Source of the DNA: Caballeronia glathei
GTDB taxonomy: Bacteria; Pseudomonadota; Gammaproteobacteria; Burkholderiales; Burkholderiaceae
Direction: 5' to 3'
Assembly (NCBI RefSeq): GCF_000698595.1
Contig: NZ_JFHC01000045.1
Span: 1 to 64,000, forward strand
Length of the DNA stretch: 64,000 nucleotides
Shown: positions 1 to 9,215 of the stretch, in pieces
How positions within the stretch are numbered: position 1 is the first letter of the stretch
Layout: each line of letters opens with the position of its first letter
Program-made: the position numbers and the translations under genes
The notes under the pieces: model-generated
Database searches by the model: none
Seen by the model: only the letters and a program-made list of their open reading frames with translations
Told to the model about the DNA's origin: nothing

Positions 1-644
1 CCAACTTTGAGGGGTCAGTTCATTGCGCCTGACGGGCTTTTTTGTCGTTCATCGATCGGCGCCTCCGAACGTCACAATGCGAGTGCCTCCGCATGACCGC
101 GCACTGTCGTCGACCGACGCGCCGCGCGCGTGTCCGCTCGTGAAGGATTGCATCGTGCCGCGATGCGCGGCCGAAGATGCTCGCAAATGTCGCGGCGGCG
201 CCCCGCGTCGAGCGGATTGCTGACGCGAATCGTGAGCGGCGCGGCGTCGTCCGCAGCTTCGATCGTGCGCGCGCTTGCGTGCAGGGACGGGAACGGCGGC
301 AGACCTTCCCGGATCACCACGTTCGGCACCCCCGGAAATGCGACAGGTCGATTTGGTCGAGCCCGTGCGTGTCGATTGATCTGTGCATTGCAACGCGCCC
401 TTGGTTCGCGGCAGGTCCGGTTCTTCGAGCCGGCTTTCTGTCGATCAAGCATCGTGTATGGCAGGCGCATGGATCATGTGCGCGCGAGCGGCGGCGCGCG
501 CCGCGCGTCATGTATCAGCGAAAGATCTCCTCGCGACGACGCTGATTTTTTTGAGGTTCGTTAGAAGCTTGTCATCTGCGAGCAAGGCGCTGCAGAATTT
601 CCGGTCGCGTGTACCGGCGTTTCTTCCGCCATCTGCACCGGTGC
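1..644. other. Non-coding or unassigned stretch
   Basis: No convincing gene is visible. The open frames here are short, overlap on both strands and encode Arg/Ala/Pro-rich peptides of the kind produced by GC-rich DNA. At 14-42 a GTCAG...CTGAC inverted repeat followed by GGGCTTTTTT looks like the end of an intrinsic terminator for a plus-strand gene lying before the window. Nothing else is recognisable. Confidence 0.5.
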
Positions 645-673
645 AGAAAAAAGGTCCGGCACGCCGGACCTTT
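645..673 (-). terminator. Rho-independent terminator of the amide operon
   Basis: On the minus strand an 11-bp perfect stem (arms 650-660 and 663-673, core GGTCCGGC/GCCGGACC, 2-nt gap) is followed by a run of T (646-652 read in reverse). It lies 25 bp past the amidase stop codon and closes the long minus-strand operon. Confidence 0.85.
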
Positions 674-697
674 CGCACAAGCGCCCAGAAGCCGCTT

Positions 698-2032
698 TTA
701 GTTGGCGGCAGCGAAGCGCGTCTTGACGAGCGCCTTCCATTCGGTCCGCGCCTCGACCCATTGCGCGAGCGACAGCAGCGCCGCATCGCCGTGGGCGGCT
801 CCCACCAGTTGCGCGCCGAGCGGCAGGCCCGCGGGGCCGAAGCCGGCCGGCACGGTGACGGCCGGCACGCCGAGCAACGTCCACGGCGCGCAGAACGACG
901 CGTCGCCGGTATAGTCCAGGCCGCGCGGCGCTTCGCCCGTTGCGGGTGCGACGAGCAGCGCGTCGAGCCCCATCGTTTCCGTGAGCCAGCGATTGAAGCG
1001 GCGCGCCATGCGCAATTGCAGCTGCCGCGTCTGCGCATAGAGAGTGGCGGGCACGTTGCGCCCCTCTTCCACGAGCGAGCGCATCGCGACGCTCACCAGG
1101 TCCGGCGAGCGCTCCGCCAGGTCGCCATGCGTGACCGCCGCCTCCACGGCCATCAGCGTCAAGGCGTGGTTCGCGGCTTCCGCCAGTTCCGCATCGAGAT
1201 CGACTTCGACGATCTCCGCGCCTTCACTCGCGAGCCGCGCCGCGAGCCGGTCGAGGGCGAGCTGCTGCGCTTCGTCGATGGCGCCTCCCACCTGCTTCGA
1301 CAGCACGCCGATCCGCCGCGCGCCCGGCCTGCCTGCCGACGGTTCGGCGTTCAGCGCGTGCGGATCGCCCGCGTCGGTTCCGGACACGAGCCCGAGCACG
1401 TGCACGGCATCGGCGACATTCGTCGTGAAGAGGCCCACGTGATCGAGCGACCACGCGAGCGGCAACACGCCCGTTCGCGCAATCGTGCCGTAGCTCGGCT
1501 TGAAGCCGACGACACCGCAATACGCCGCCGGGCGGATCACCGACCCCTGGGTCTGCGTGCCGAGCGCGAGCGGCACGATGCCCGCGGCCACCGCCGCCGC
1601 CGAGCCGCTCGACGAGCCGCCCGGCGTATGCTCCGGGTTCCACGGGTTGACGGTCGGGCCGGGATGGCGCCACGCGAACTCCGTCGTGACGGTCTTGCCG
1701 AGAATCGACGCGCCCGCGGCGCGCAGCCGGGCGACGACCCACGCGTCGCGCTCGGGGCGCCGCCCCTTGTACGCACGCGAGTTGAATTCGGTGGGCATGT
1801 CGGCGGTGTCGATGATGTCCTTCACGGCTACCGCCACGCCGGCGAGCGGCGCGGCAGGATTGGCGGCGTTCACGGCAGGCGTGTCGGGCAGATGCACGAA
1901 TGCCTGCAAGGCCGCTTGCGACGCATGCGCCGCATCGAAGGACCGGCGCACGCTCTGCTCCACCGTAAGCTCGCCGGAAGCGATGTCACTGCGGATCTGA
2001 CTGATGTTCGTTGAATGGCTGGGTGCGTTCAT
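698..2032 (-). CDS. Amidase signature family hydrolase
   Basis: A 444-residue amidase-signature enzyme that should hydrolyse a carboxamide to acid plus ammonia. The Ser-cisSer-Lys triad is readable as K71 (VAVKDIID), S140 in the GGSSSGSAAA loop and S164 in TQGSVIRPA. The spacing 69 then 24 residues equals that of malonamidase E2 (K62/S131/S155). The ATG at 2032 was preferred; a GTG at 2056 would add eight residues and overlap the upstream stop. It is the last gene of the operon, 20 bp after the binding-protein gene, and is followed by a strong terminator. The substrate is unknown; the context suggests a compound delivered by the adjacent SsuABC-type importer. Confidence 0.88.
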   Translation of the reverse strand: MNAPSHSTNISQIRSDIASGELTVEQSVRRSFDAAHASQAALQAFVHLPDTPAVNAANPAAPLAGVAVAVKDIIDTADMPTEFNSRAYKGRRPERDAWVVARLRAAGASILGKTVTTEFAWRHPGPTVNPWNPEHTPGGSSSGSAAAVAAGIVPLALGTQTQGSVIRPAAYCGVVGFKPSYGTIARTGVLPLAWSLDHVGLFTTNVADAVHVLGLVSGTDAGDPHALNAEPSAGRPGARRIGVLSKQVGGAIDEAQQLALDRLAARLASEGAEIVEVDLDAELAEAANHALTLMAVEAAVTHGDLAERSPDLVSVAMRSLVEEGRNVPATLYAQTRQLQLRMARRFNRWLTETMGLDALLVAPATGEAPRGLDYTGDASFCAPWTLLGVPAVTVPAGFGPAGLPLGAQLVGAAHGDAALLSLAQWVEARTEWKALVKTRFAAAN

Positions 2033-2052
2033 GAGTTTGTATTCCACTTGAT

Positions 2053-3033
2053 TCACTTTGCTGCGAGTGCGGGCTGGATGTACTTGCGAACGATGAAGGT
2101 ATCGTATTTCGGCTGCTGCTTCAGGTTCCCCAGCGCGATCTGCGTGTCCATCGCCACGGTGAGCGCCTTCGGCGTGATGTCGACGCTCTTCGGATACACA
2201 CCTTCGGTCAGCATGCGCTTGACCGCGGCGTCGACCACGGCTGCGTCGAGCGTCGGAAACTCCTTGCGGGCGATCGCGGCCGTTTCGGCGGGATTCGTCT
2301 GCATGTAGACGAGCGCCTTTTGCAGGCCGGCCACGAAGCGCGCCGCCGAGTCAGGGTCCACGCTGCGCTTGGCCGAGATCGACGAGAACGCATATTCGCC
2401 GTAAAGCTTCGGAAAGCCGACCACGACCTTCATCCCTTTCGCGACCGCCTGATCGAGACCGGGCTCGTACATCACGGCGATCTTCGACTGCCCCGCGACG
2501 AGCGGCCCGATCTCGGAGCCGAGCGGCACCTGGACGAGCTTCACGTCCGACGGCGACATGCCGTTCTCCTTGAGCAGCTTGAAGAAGAGCGACGTGCTCG
2601 TGGTCGGCATCTGGCCCGCGACGACGGTCTGGTTCTTCACGTCTGCGATGCCCGTGAACTTCACGTCCGGCGCGGTGGCGATCCACACCGCCGCACCGTT
2701 CACCACGTTCGCGATCACATCGACATCTGCGCCCTTCTCCGCCGCCACCGCCGTCCACTCGGGACCGTGCAGCGAGAACTCGGCGCTTCCCGAGAGCACT
2801 GCCGAAAGCGCGGCGCTCGGACTGCCCGCGGTCTGCTTCGTCACGTCGAGCCCTTCCTTCGTGAAGAATCCGCCGTCGAGCGCGACGTACAGCGGCAGAT
2901 AGAGCATCGACTGGAACGCCTGTGAGATCGTCACCTTCTTGTCGGCGGCGTGGGCCGGCCCGCTTGCGAAAACCATCGTGAAAGAAATTGCGGCCGTGAC
3001 GGCGGCCAGTCGTTTTCGAACGGTCATTGTCAT
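2053..3033 (-). CDS. ABC transporter substrate-binding protein (NMT1/SsuA type)
   Basis: A 326-residue periplasmic binding protein of the NMT1/THI5-like fold used for nitrate, taurine, sulfonate and pyrimidine-precursor import. Residues 1-29 form a signal peptide (basic MTMTVRKR, hydrophobic core, AHA cleavage site). The start ATG at 3033 has AGGA about 8 nt upstream. The gene follows its permease by 42 bp and precedes the amidase by 20 bp, so ligand capture and amide hydrolysis appear coupled. The ligand cannot be read from sequence; an amide- or nitrogen-containing organic compound is inferred from neighbours. Confidence 0.88.
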   Translation of the reverse strand: MTMTVRKRLAAVTAAISFTMVFASGPAHAADKKVTISQAFQSMLYLPLYVALDGGFFTKEGLDVTKQTAGSPSAALSAVLSGSAEFSLHGPEWTAVAAEKGADVDVIANVVNGAAVWIATAPDVKFTGIADVKNQTVVAGQMPTTSTSLFFKLLKENGMSPSDVKLVQVPLGSEIGPLVAGQSKIAVMYEPGLDQAVAKGMKVVVGFPKLYGEYAFSSISAKRSVDPDSAARFVAGLQKALVYMQTNPAETAAIARKEFPTLDAAVVDAAVKRMLTEGVYPKSVDITPKALTVAMDTQIALGNLKQQPKYDTFIVRKYIQPALAAK

Positions 3034-3075
3034 CGTCGTGTCCTGGAGTATGGGGTTGAGTTGGAGTCGTTTTGT

Positions 3076-3930
3076 TCAGACGCGCAGCGTCGGCGCATTG
3101 GAAGCCTGCCGCCACGGCAGCAGCCGGCGCTCGATCAGGTCGATCAGGAAATACAGCGCGAAGCCGATCGCCATCAGCACGAAGAGCCCGGCCCACACGG
3201 TGTTGAGATCGTAGAGGCTCGACGCCGTGAAAATCATGTGGCCGAGCCCCTTCTCGGACGAGATGAACTCGCCCACCACCGCGCCGACGAGGCCGAAGCC
3301 CACGTTGATGCGAAACGTCGAGATCACGTAAGGCAGCGTGAACGGCACGACGACCTTCAGGAACACGTCGTTCTTGTTCGCGCCGAGCGTGACGAGCAGC
3401 GCCTGGAGATCGGGGTCGGCGTCCTTGGCCGCTTCGTACGCCGCGATCAGCGCGACGATCGCCGTGAGCGAGATGGCGAGCGCGACCTTCGATATCAGCC
3501 CGGTGCCGAACCAGAGGATCACGATTGGCGCGAAGGCGATCTTCGGCACGCTGTTGATCGCGACGATGAACGGCTCGATCAGCCGCGCGACGAACGGCGA
3601 ATACCAGAGGCCGAGGCCGCAGACCGATCCGACCGCCGTGCCGAACACGAAGCCGAGAATGGCCTCGAAGAGCGTGTAGCCGGTATCGACGAAGAGCTCG
3701 CCGGATTGCGCCGAACGCACGAGCGCCTCGTAGATCTTCACCGGCGAGCCGACGAGAAAGTTCGACACCCAGCCCGCGCGCGCCGCGCCTTCCCAGATCG
3801 CGAAGAACGCGATCACCGCGGCGAGCTGAAGCGTGGTGCGGCCCCAGCCGCTGTCGAACATGGGTTTGCGGTGCCTGGGCTTCGCGCCGTCGCGCGCGCC
3901 GGATTTATCGACGGAGAGGGATTGCGCCAT
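3076..3930 (-). CDS. ABC transporter permease (SsuC/TauC type)
   Basis: A 284-residue inner-membrane permease with about six transmembrane helices and a BPD_transp_1 domain. The EAA loop is visible as EAAKDADPDLQALLVTLGAN. The ATG at 3930 lies 2 bp after the ATPase stop codon, so the two are translationally linked; a much longer open frame upstream is only a shadow of the ATPase gene. Together with the ATPase and the NMT1-like binding protein it makes a complete nitrate/sulfonate-type importer. Confidence 0.9.
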   Translation of the reverse strand: MAQSLSVDKSGARDGAKPRHRKPMFDSGWGRTTLQLAAVIAFFAIWEGAARAGWVSNFLVGSPVKIYEALVRSAQSGELFVDTGYTLFEAILGFVFGTAVGSVCGLGLWYSPFVARLIEPFIVAINSVPKIAFAPIVILWFGTGLISKVALAISLTAIVALIAAYEAAKDADPDLQALLVTLGANKNDVFLKVVVPFTLPYVISTFRINVGFGLVGAVVGEFISSEKGLGHMIFTASSLYDLNTVWAGLFVLMAIGFALYFLIDLIERRLLPWRQASNAPTLRV

Positions 3931-3932
3931 GT

Positions 3933-4703
3933 TCACGCCACCTCCGTCTGAATGTCGAGTTCGCCGCACAGCGCGTGAAAGTAACCCGCGAAGTTCGGAT
4001 CGCTGCGGGCGCCGATCGGGGTGCGCGCGTTGATGTCGATGTCGTAGATCTTCTTGACGTGCGACGGCCGCCCGCCGAGCACCACCACGCGCTTGGAGAG
4101 GGCGACGGCCTCGTCGATGTCGTGCGTGACGAGCACGACCGTCTTGTTGAACGTCTCGACGGCCTCCATCAGCACGCCTTCGAGATAGAGCCGCGTCTGG
4201 TAGTCGAGCGCCGAGAAGGGCTCGTCGAGCAGGATGATGTCCGGGTCGTTGATGAGCGTGCGGATCAGCGCGACGCGCTGGCGCATGCCGCCCGACAGCA
4301 TGCGCGGGTAGGCGTTCTCGAAGCCCGCGAGGCCGTAGGTGTTCAGATACTCCATCGCCATGTCGCGCGCCTCGCCGAGCGGCATCTTCGCGAGCTCGGG
4401 CCCGATCAGCACGTTCTGCAGCACCGTGCGCCACGGCAGCAGGAGGTCGCGCTGCATCATGTAGCCCACCTTGCCGCGCAGGCCGTCCACGCGCTCGCCG
4501 CGATACTCGATCTCGCCCTCGTCGGGTTCCAGGAGGCCTGCGATCACGTTGAAGACAGTCGTCTTGCCGCACCCCGACGGACCGATGATGCTCACGAAGT
4601 CGCGCTCGTAGATGTCGAACGACAGGCCGCCGAGCACATCGACGCGGCCCGTCTTCACCGGGAACGACTTGCGGATGTCGCGTAACGCTAGTTGTACTGC
4701 CAT
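3933..4703 (-). CDS. ABC transporter ATP-binding protein (SsuB/TauB type)
   Basis: A 256-residue ATPase with Walker A GPSGCGKTT at 41-49, signature LSGGMRQR at 136-143 and Walker B DIILLDEP near 155-162, followed by the switch His in VLVTHDIDEA. MQRDLLLPWRT is the Q-loop region typical of nitrate/taurine ATPases. GAGGT lies 7 nt before the ATG at 4703; an ATG two codons earlier would sit directly on the ribosome site. It energises the permease at 3076-3930. Confidence 0.9.
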   Translation of the reverse strand: MAVQLALRDIRKSFPVKTGRVDVLGGLSFDIYERDFVSIIGPSGCGKTTVFNVIAGLLEPDEGEIEYRGERVDGLRGKVGYMMQRDLLLPWRTVLQNVLIGPELAKMPLGEARDMAMEYLNTYGLAGFENAYPRMLSGGMRQRVALIRTLINDPDIILLDEPFSALDYQTRLYLEGVLMEAVETFNKTVVLVTHDIDEAVALSKRVVVLGGRPSHVKKIYDIDINARTPIGARSDPNFAGYFHALCGELDIQTEVA

Positions 4704-4771
4704 GCACATACCTCGGTACTGGTTGACTTGTGAAAGACTGCTGCCGCGCGCAACATGCCGCGGCATTGCTG

Positions 4772-5542
4772 CTAAAGCTGCACGCCGCGCGTGAGCGCGC
4801 CATCGACGACGAAGTTCGTGCCGCTCACGAAGCTCGCCGCCGGACTCGCGATGAACGCGACCGCATTGGCGATCTCCTGCGGCCGCGCCATCCGCCCGCT
4901 CGGATTGAGCGCAAGCGCGTCCGCGAAGAGCTTCGGGTTCGTGTGTTCGATGTGGTCCCACACGCCGCCTTCGAAATACACGTTGCCCGGCGAGACCGTG
5001 TTCGCGCGAATGCCCTTGCCCGCGAGCTGATGCGCGAGACCCTGCATGTAGTGCACGAGCGCCGCCTTGAAGGTGCCGTACGGCCCCGCGGCGAAGTCGA
5101 TCTCGCGGCCGGACACGCTCGATATCGCCACGATCGACGCGGCCTTGCTGGCTTCGAGAAACGGCAGCGCGGCATCGACCAGATTGACCGTGCCCATCAG
5201 GTCGGTTTCGAATTCCTTGCGCCACGACTCGGCGTCGTTGCCGATCGACAGCGCACTTACGTTCGCCACCACGATGTCGAGCCCGGAGAGGCTCGCGGCC
5301 ACGTCGCGGGTCCACGCCTTGAGCTGCTCGCCGTTGGCGACATCGACCGGCGCGCCGAGCGCCTTTGCCGTGCCGCCCGAATGCGCGACGAGGTCCGCGA
5401 CCGTCTGCTCGACCGCCGCGCCGTCCCGCGCGCAGATCGCCACATGCGCGCCTTCCGCCGCCAGCGTGCGCGCGATCGCGAGGCCGATGCCCTTGGTCCC
5501 GCCCGTGACGATCGCCTTCAGTCCCTTCAGTTGCAGATCCAT
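4772..5542 (-). CDS. Short-chain dehydrogenase/reductase
   Basis: A 256-residue classical SDR. The cofactor motif TGGTKGIG lies at 13-20, the catalytic Ser in SSVSG near 142, and Tyr155/Lys159 in YGTFK. The ATG at 5542 has GAGGAG about 8 nt upstream. It starts 12 bp after fmdA and is 68 bp before the ATPase gene, so it is co-transcribed with the amide genes. The substrate is unknown. An oxidoreductase in this place might process the carbonyl or alcohol part left after amide hydrolysis; that is inference. Confidence 0.85.
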   Translation of the reverse strand: MDLQLKGLKAIVTGGTKGIGLAIARTLAAEGAHVAICARDGAAVEQTVADLVAHSGGTAKALGAPVDVANGEQLKAWTRDVAASLSGLDIVVANVSALSIGNDAESWRKEFETDLMGTVNLVDAALPFLEASKAASIVAISSVSGREIDFAAGPYGTFKAALVHYMQGLAHQLAGKGIRANTVSPGNVYFEGGVWDHIEHTNPKLFADALALNPSGRMARPQEIANAVAFIASPAASFVSGTNFVVDGALTRGVQL

Positions 5543-5554
5543 GATCGAGTCTCC

Positions 5555-6550
5555 TCAGGAAGCCGTTGCGAGATACTTCTTGCTGATCGCCGCGCCCACC
5601 GAATATTTCGGATCGACGAAATTGCCGAGCCGCACCTGGCCGCACTGGCTGAGCATCATGTAGGCGTCCCAGCGGTCAAAGCCATATTCCTTTTCGAGCC
5701 AGCGCACCAGTTCGTTGTAGGCGATGCGCGTCGCGTCCTCGAGCGGGCGCGCGCTGCCGATCGTCATCAGCAGCGCCTCGGTCTCGAGGCGCGGCCAGGC
5801 GATCTGCCAGCCCTTGATCAGGTCGACGTGAATCGTGGTCGTGCTCGCGAACTCCACGGCGGTGCCGCAAACTTCGCCGTCGCCCTGGCACGCGTGCGCG
5901 TCGCCGATGAAGAGCCGCCCGCCCGGCGAGCGGACCGGCAGGTACGTGATGCTGCCCGGGCCCATGTCGGGCACGTCCATGTTGCCGCCGTGGTTGTCGG
6001 GCGTGAGCGAGTTGATCGAGTCGATTTCCGGCGAAAGGCTCAGCGTGCCGATGTGCGGCTTGTAGGGCAGCGTGACGCGGCGGCTCCAGTAGACACCCTC
6101 TTCGTCCAGGTCTATCTTGCGGGTGATCTCCGGCAGCGGTTCGTTGAGCGTCGCGGTGTAATCCGTTCCGGTCAGCGCGCCGAAGCGCGGAATCAGGCAG
6201 CAGGTGCCGCGCGGATTGTCGCCGCGCGGACGCATCGACTCGATGTACACCGCCACCACGTCCCCCTTTTCCGCGCCGTCGATCATGATCGGACCGTTCT
6301 GCGGATTCAGGAACGGCACCTGCAGCTTCTGGCTCGGCAGGTCCTGCTCGGTGCGTATCTTTCCTTCGAATGCATCGCGCGTATCGACGATCACGCGGTC
6401 GCCTGGCGCGATGCTCATCACCGGGTCCGAATACGGGCCCATCGTGTAGTGAAACTTGCCCTGACGCGCTTCCGACAGTTCGTGCGTCTCCCCCACACGT
6501 CCGCGTGCGACGCCGCGCGTGTGCATGATCGATTGTTCAAGCCAGTTCAT
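5555..6550 (-). CDS. fmdA: Acetamidase/formamidase family amidohydrolase
   Basis: A 331-residue member of the FmdA/AmdA family, which hydrolyses formamide or short aliphatic amides to the acid and ammonia in the cytoplasm. Family features include the N-terminal HYTMGPYSDPVMSIAPGD stretch, the acidic IGDAHACQGDGEVCGTAVE segment and the GQVRLGNFVDPKYSVG C terminus. AAAGGG precedes the ATG at 6550. The gene lies 63 bp after urtE, which links it to an amide/urea-type importer, much like the fmd gene clusters described in methylotrophs. The exact amide preference cannot be stated. Confidence 0.9.
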   Translation of the reverse strand: MNWLEQSIMHTRGVARGRVGETHELSEARQGKFHYTMGPYSDPVMSIAPGDRVIVDTRDAFEGKIRTEQDLPSQKLQVPFLNPQNGPIMIDGAEKGDVVAVYIESMRPRGDNPRGTCCLIPRFGALTGTDYTATLNEPLPEITRKIDLDEEGVYWSRRVTLPYKPHIGTLSLSPEIDSINSLTPDNHGGNMDVPDMGPGSITYLPVRSPGGRLFIGDAHACQGDGEVCGTAVEFASTTTIHVDLIKGWQIAWPRLETEALLMTIGSARPLEDATRIAYNELVRWLEKEYGFDRWDAYMMLSQCGQVRLGNFVDPKYSVGAAISKKYLATAS

Positions 6551-6613
6551 TTGCGGTCCCTTTGAAGTACGCGTTGGTCGAATTCGATGCGCCCGGTGAC
6601 GCCGGTTCGCGCA

Positions 6614-7324
6614 TCACACTGAAATCAGCTCCCTGACGCCGTTCGCCTCCATCTCGTCGCCGCGCCCCGACGAGACGACCTGTCCCCGGACCAGGACGAC
6701 GTAATCGTCGGCCACGGCCTGCGCGAAATCGAAAAACTGCTCGACGAGCAGGATCGAGAGCGACCCCTTCAGCGAGCGGATCACCGCCTCGATCTCCTTG
6801 ACGATCGACGGCTGAATGCCTTCGGTTGGCTCGTCGAGCACGAGCAGCTTCGGGTTGGTGAGCAGCGCGCGCCCGATGGCGAGTTGCTGCTGCTGGCCGC
6901 CGGAGAGGTTGCCCGCGATGCGCCGGCGCATGGTCTTGAGAACGGGAAAGGTGTGGAAGACGTCGTCGAACGAGAACTGCCTGGCGCTTGCGGCGCCGTT
7001 CGCTTCGCCCGCGAACGCGCCGATGCGCAGGTTCTCCTCCACGCTCAGGAGCGGAAAGATGTCGCGGCCCTGCGGGACGTAGCCGAGGCCCGCGCGCACG
7101 CGCTTGTGCGACGGCGCATGCGTGAGGTCATGGCCCGCGAGCCCGATCACGCCGGTCTTCACCGGCAGCAGGCCGACGAGGCACTTCAGGAGCGTCGTCT
7201 TGCCGACGCCGTTGCGTCCGAGCACGACCGTGCACGCGCCTTCGCTCACCGTCAGCGAGACATCGCGCAGCGTGTGGCTGCTGCCGTAGAACTGGTTGAG
7301 TCCGGAGATCGTCAGCATGCTCAT
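6614..7324 (-). CDS. urtE: Urea/amide ABC transporter ATP-binding protein UrtE
   Basis: A 236-residue LivF-class ATPase. Walker A GRNGVGKTT is at 36-44, LSGGQQQQ is the signature, LLVLDEP is Walker B, and LLVEQFFDFAQAVAD is characteristic of the UrtE branch. The ATG at 7324 overlaps the urtD stop (ATGA), so translation is coupled. It pairs with UrtD to drive the UrtBC permeases. Homologous amide importers (FmdF-type) are close relatives, and the adjacent fmdA favours an amide-carrying system. Confidence 0.9.
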   Translation of the reverse strand: MSMLTISGLNQFYGSSHTLRDVSLTVSEGACTVVLGRNGVGKTTLLKCLVGLLPVKTGVIGLAGHDLTHAPSHKRVRAGLGYVPQGRDIFPLLSVEENLRIGAFAGEANGAASARQFSFDDVFHTFPVLKTMRRRIAGNLSGGQQQQLAIGRALLTNPKLLVLDEPTEGIQPSIVKEIEAVIRSLKGSLSILLVEQFFDFAQAVADDYVVLVRGQVVSSGRGDEMEANGVRELISV

Positions 7325-8076
7325 CTCCCGAGGTACACCTGAATGACGCGAGGATCGTTGCGGACATGGTCCATCGATCCCTCTCCAAGCAGTTGCCCTT
7401 CGTGCAGCACGCTCACGAGATCGGCTATCTCGCCGACGAAATCCATGTCGTGCTCGATCACCACGACCGCGCGTTGCGGCGAGCGCAGGCGCGCGATCAG
7501 CTCCACCGTGCGCTCCGTCTCGTGGTCGGTCATGCCGGCCACCGGCTCGTCGAGCAGCAGCACGTGCGGATCGGCCACGAGCAGCATGCCGATCTCGAGC
7601 CATTGCTTCTGTCCGTGCGACAGCGTGCCCGCAATACGCCCGCCCTCGCTTGCGAGGCCGACCATGTCCAGCACTTCGTCGATCCGCTCGTGCTGCGGTG
7701 CAGTGAGACGCGAGCGCAGCATGTCTGCATAGCCGCGGCCGTTGCGGATGGCGAGTTCCAGGTTCTCGCGCACGAAGAGCGCTTCGAACACGCTCGGCTT
7801 CTGGAACTTGCGGCCAATGCCGAGGCGCGCGATGGAAGGCTCGTCGAGCGTCGCCAGATTGGTGACGCGGTCGAGGAAGACCTCGCCGCTCGCCGGGCGC
7901 GTCTTGCCGGTGATCACGTCCATCAGCGTGGTCTTGCCCGCGCCGTTCGGGCCGATAATAGCGCGAATCTCGCCGTAGCGAAGCTCCATCGACAGGTTGG
8001 TGATCGCCGCGAAACCGCCGAAGCTCACGGAAAGCCCGCTGATGTAGATGGCCGTGTCGTGCATGACGGAACTCAT
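7321..8076 (-). CDS. urtD: Urea/amide ABC transporter ATP-binding protein UrtD
   Basis: A 251-residue LivG-class ATPase with Walker A GPNGAGKTT, the variant signature LSHGQKQWLEIGM that is typical of UrtD, Walker B HVLLLDEP and a switch region VIEHDMDFV. Its ATG at 8076 overlaps the urtC stop (ATGA), and its own stop overlaps the urtE start. Confidence 0.92.
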   Translation of the reverse strand: MSSVMHDTAIYISGLSVSFGGFAAITNLSMELRYGEIRAIIGPNGAGKTTLMDVITGKTRPASGEVFLDRVTNLATLDEPSIARLGIGRKFQKPSVFEALFVRENLELAIRNGRGYADMLRSRLTAPQHERIDEVLDMVGLASEGGRIAGTLSHGQKQWLEIGMLLVADPHVLLLDEPVAGMTDHETERTVELIARLRSPQRAVVVIEHDMDFVGEIADLVSVLHEGQLLGEGSMDHVRNDPRVIQVYLGR

Positions 8077-9215
8077 CGGCTGATGTCTCCGCGTTGGCGG
8101 CCCGCGGGCTTCACCGCGCCCCACACGCCGTTGCTGAAGTACACGACGATCACGAGCGTCACGCCCGCGAGAATGAACGGCCAGACGGCCGGGGCCTGCG
8201 CGGTGAGCCAGAACTTCAGACCATTCACCAGAATCGCCCCGACGATCGCGCCGATCAGCGTGCCGCGCCCGCCGATCGCCACCCACACCGCAATCTCGAC
8301 GGAGAGTTGCGGCGACACGATGGAAGGATTCACGATGCCGACCTGCGGCACGTAAAGCATGCCCGCGAGCGCGGCAAGCACCGCCGACACGCACCACGCG
8401 ATCAGCTTCACCGTATGCGTGCGATAGCCGAGAAAGCGCATGCGCGGTTCGTCGTCGCGAACGGCGATCAGCGCGCGGCCAAAGCTGGAACGCGCGAGAA
8501 AGCGTGCCCCGGCGTAGGCGGCGACGAGCAGCAGGCACGAACTCACGGCAAGGCCGATCTGGGTCGGCACGCTCGCGAGCCGGAACCCTGCGATGCGCGT
8601 GAAGCCGGTCATGCCGTTGTTGCCGCCGAGGCCCACGTCGTTGATGAAGAGAAGCAGCATCAGCGCGTAGGTCAGCGCCTGCGTGATGATCGAGAGATAC
8701 ACGCCGTTGATGCGCGAGCGGAACGTGACGAAGCCGAATACGCCGGCAACCAGCGCCGAGGCGATGATGGTCGCGACTATCGTGACGTCGAGCCGCGAGA
8801 GCAGCTTCCACGCCGCGGGAAAGTCGCTTGCGCCCATGTACTGCATGAAGTCCGGCAGCACGTGCGTTTCGGCATACGCGCCGTTGAGCAGGTAGATGCC
8901 CATCAGATAGCCGCCGATGCCGAAGAAGACACCGTGCCCGAGGCTCAGAATGCCCGCGTAGCCCCATACGAGATCGAGCGCGAGCGCGAGCAGCGCGAAG
9001 CACATGATCTGGCCGATCAGGTTGATGCCGAAGAGCGAGAGATGCAGCGCGTTCGTCTCGGGCACGACGAAGTACGCGAACGGCATGTAGACCGCGACCA
9101 GGATCAGCACCGGCACGAGGCCGGCTTCGAGACGCTCGCCCACCCACTTGCTGGCGAACGCGTGCAGGGTGAAGCGGCTGGCGCGGCTGGAGCCGGGTTC
9201 GGGAAGCGTCGTCAT
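8073..9215 (-). CDS. urtC: Urea/amide ABC transporter permease UrtC
   Basis: A 380-residue LivM-class inner-membrane permease with multiple hydrophobic helices, the conserved GYAGILSLGHGVFFGIGGY segment and the cytoplasmic loop GRALIAVRDDEPRMRFLGY. The ATG at 9215 overlaps the urtB stop by four bases. A much longer open frame upstream of this ATG is antisense or shadow coding. Confidence 0.92.
   Translation of the reverse strand: MTTLPEPGSSRASRFTLHAFASKWVGERLEAGLVPVLILVAVYMPFAYFVVPETNALHLSLFGINLIGQIMCFALLALALDLVWGYAGILSLGHGVFFGIGGYLMGIYLLNGAYAETHVLPDFMQYMGASDFPAAWKLLSRLDVTIVATIIASALVAGVFGFVTFRSRINGVYLSIITQALTYALMLLLFINDVGLGGNNGMTGFTRIAGFRLASVPTQIGLAVSSCLLLVAAYAGARFLARSSFGRALIAVRDDEPRMRFLGYRTHTVKLIAWCVSAVLAALAGMLYVPQVGIVNPSIVSPQLSVEIAVWVAIGGRGTLIGAIVGAILVNGLKFWLTAQAPAVWPFILAGVTLVIVVYFSNGVWGAVKPAGRQRGDISR

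Noticed and set aside
72..470. Minus-strand frame faintly like the end of a sensor kinase (TIRVSNP)
   Set aside because: No His or nucleotide-binding boxes and overlapping frames on both strands; similarity too short.
383..2014. Plus-strand frame of 543 codons over the amidase
   Set aside because: Arg-rich antisense product; the minus-strand amidase has the exact catalytic spacing.
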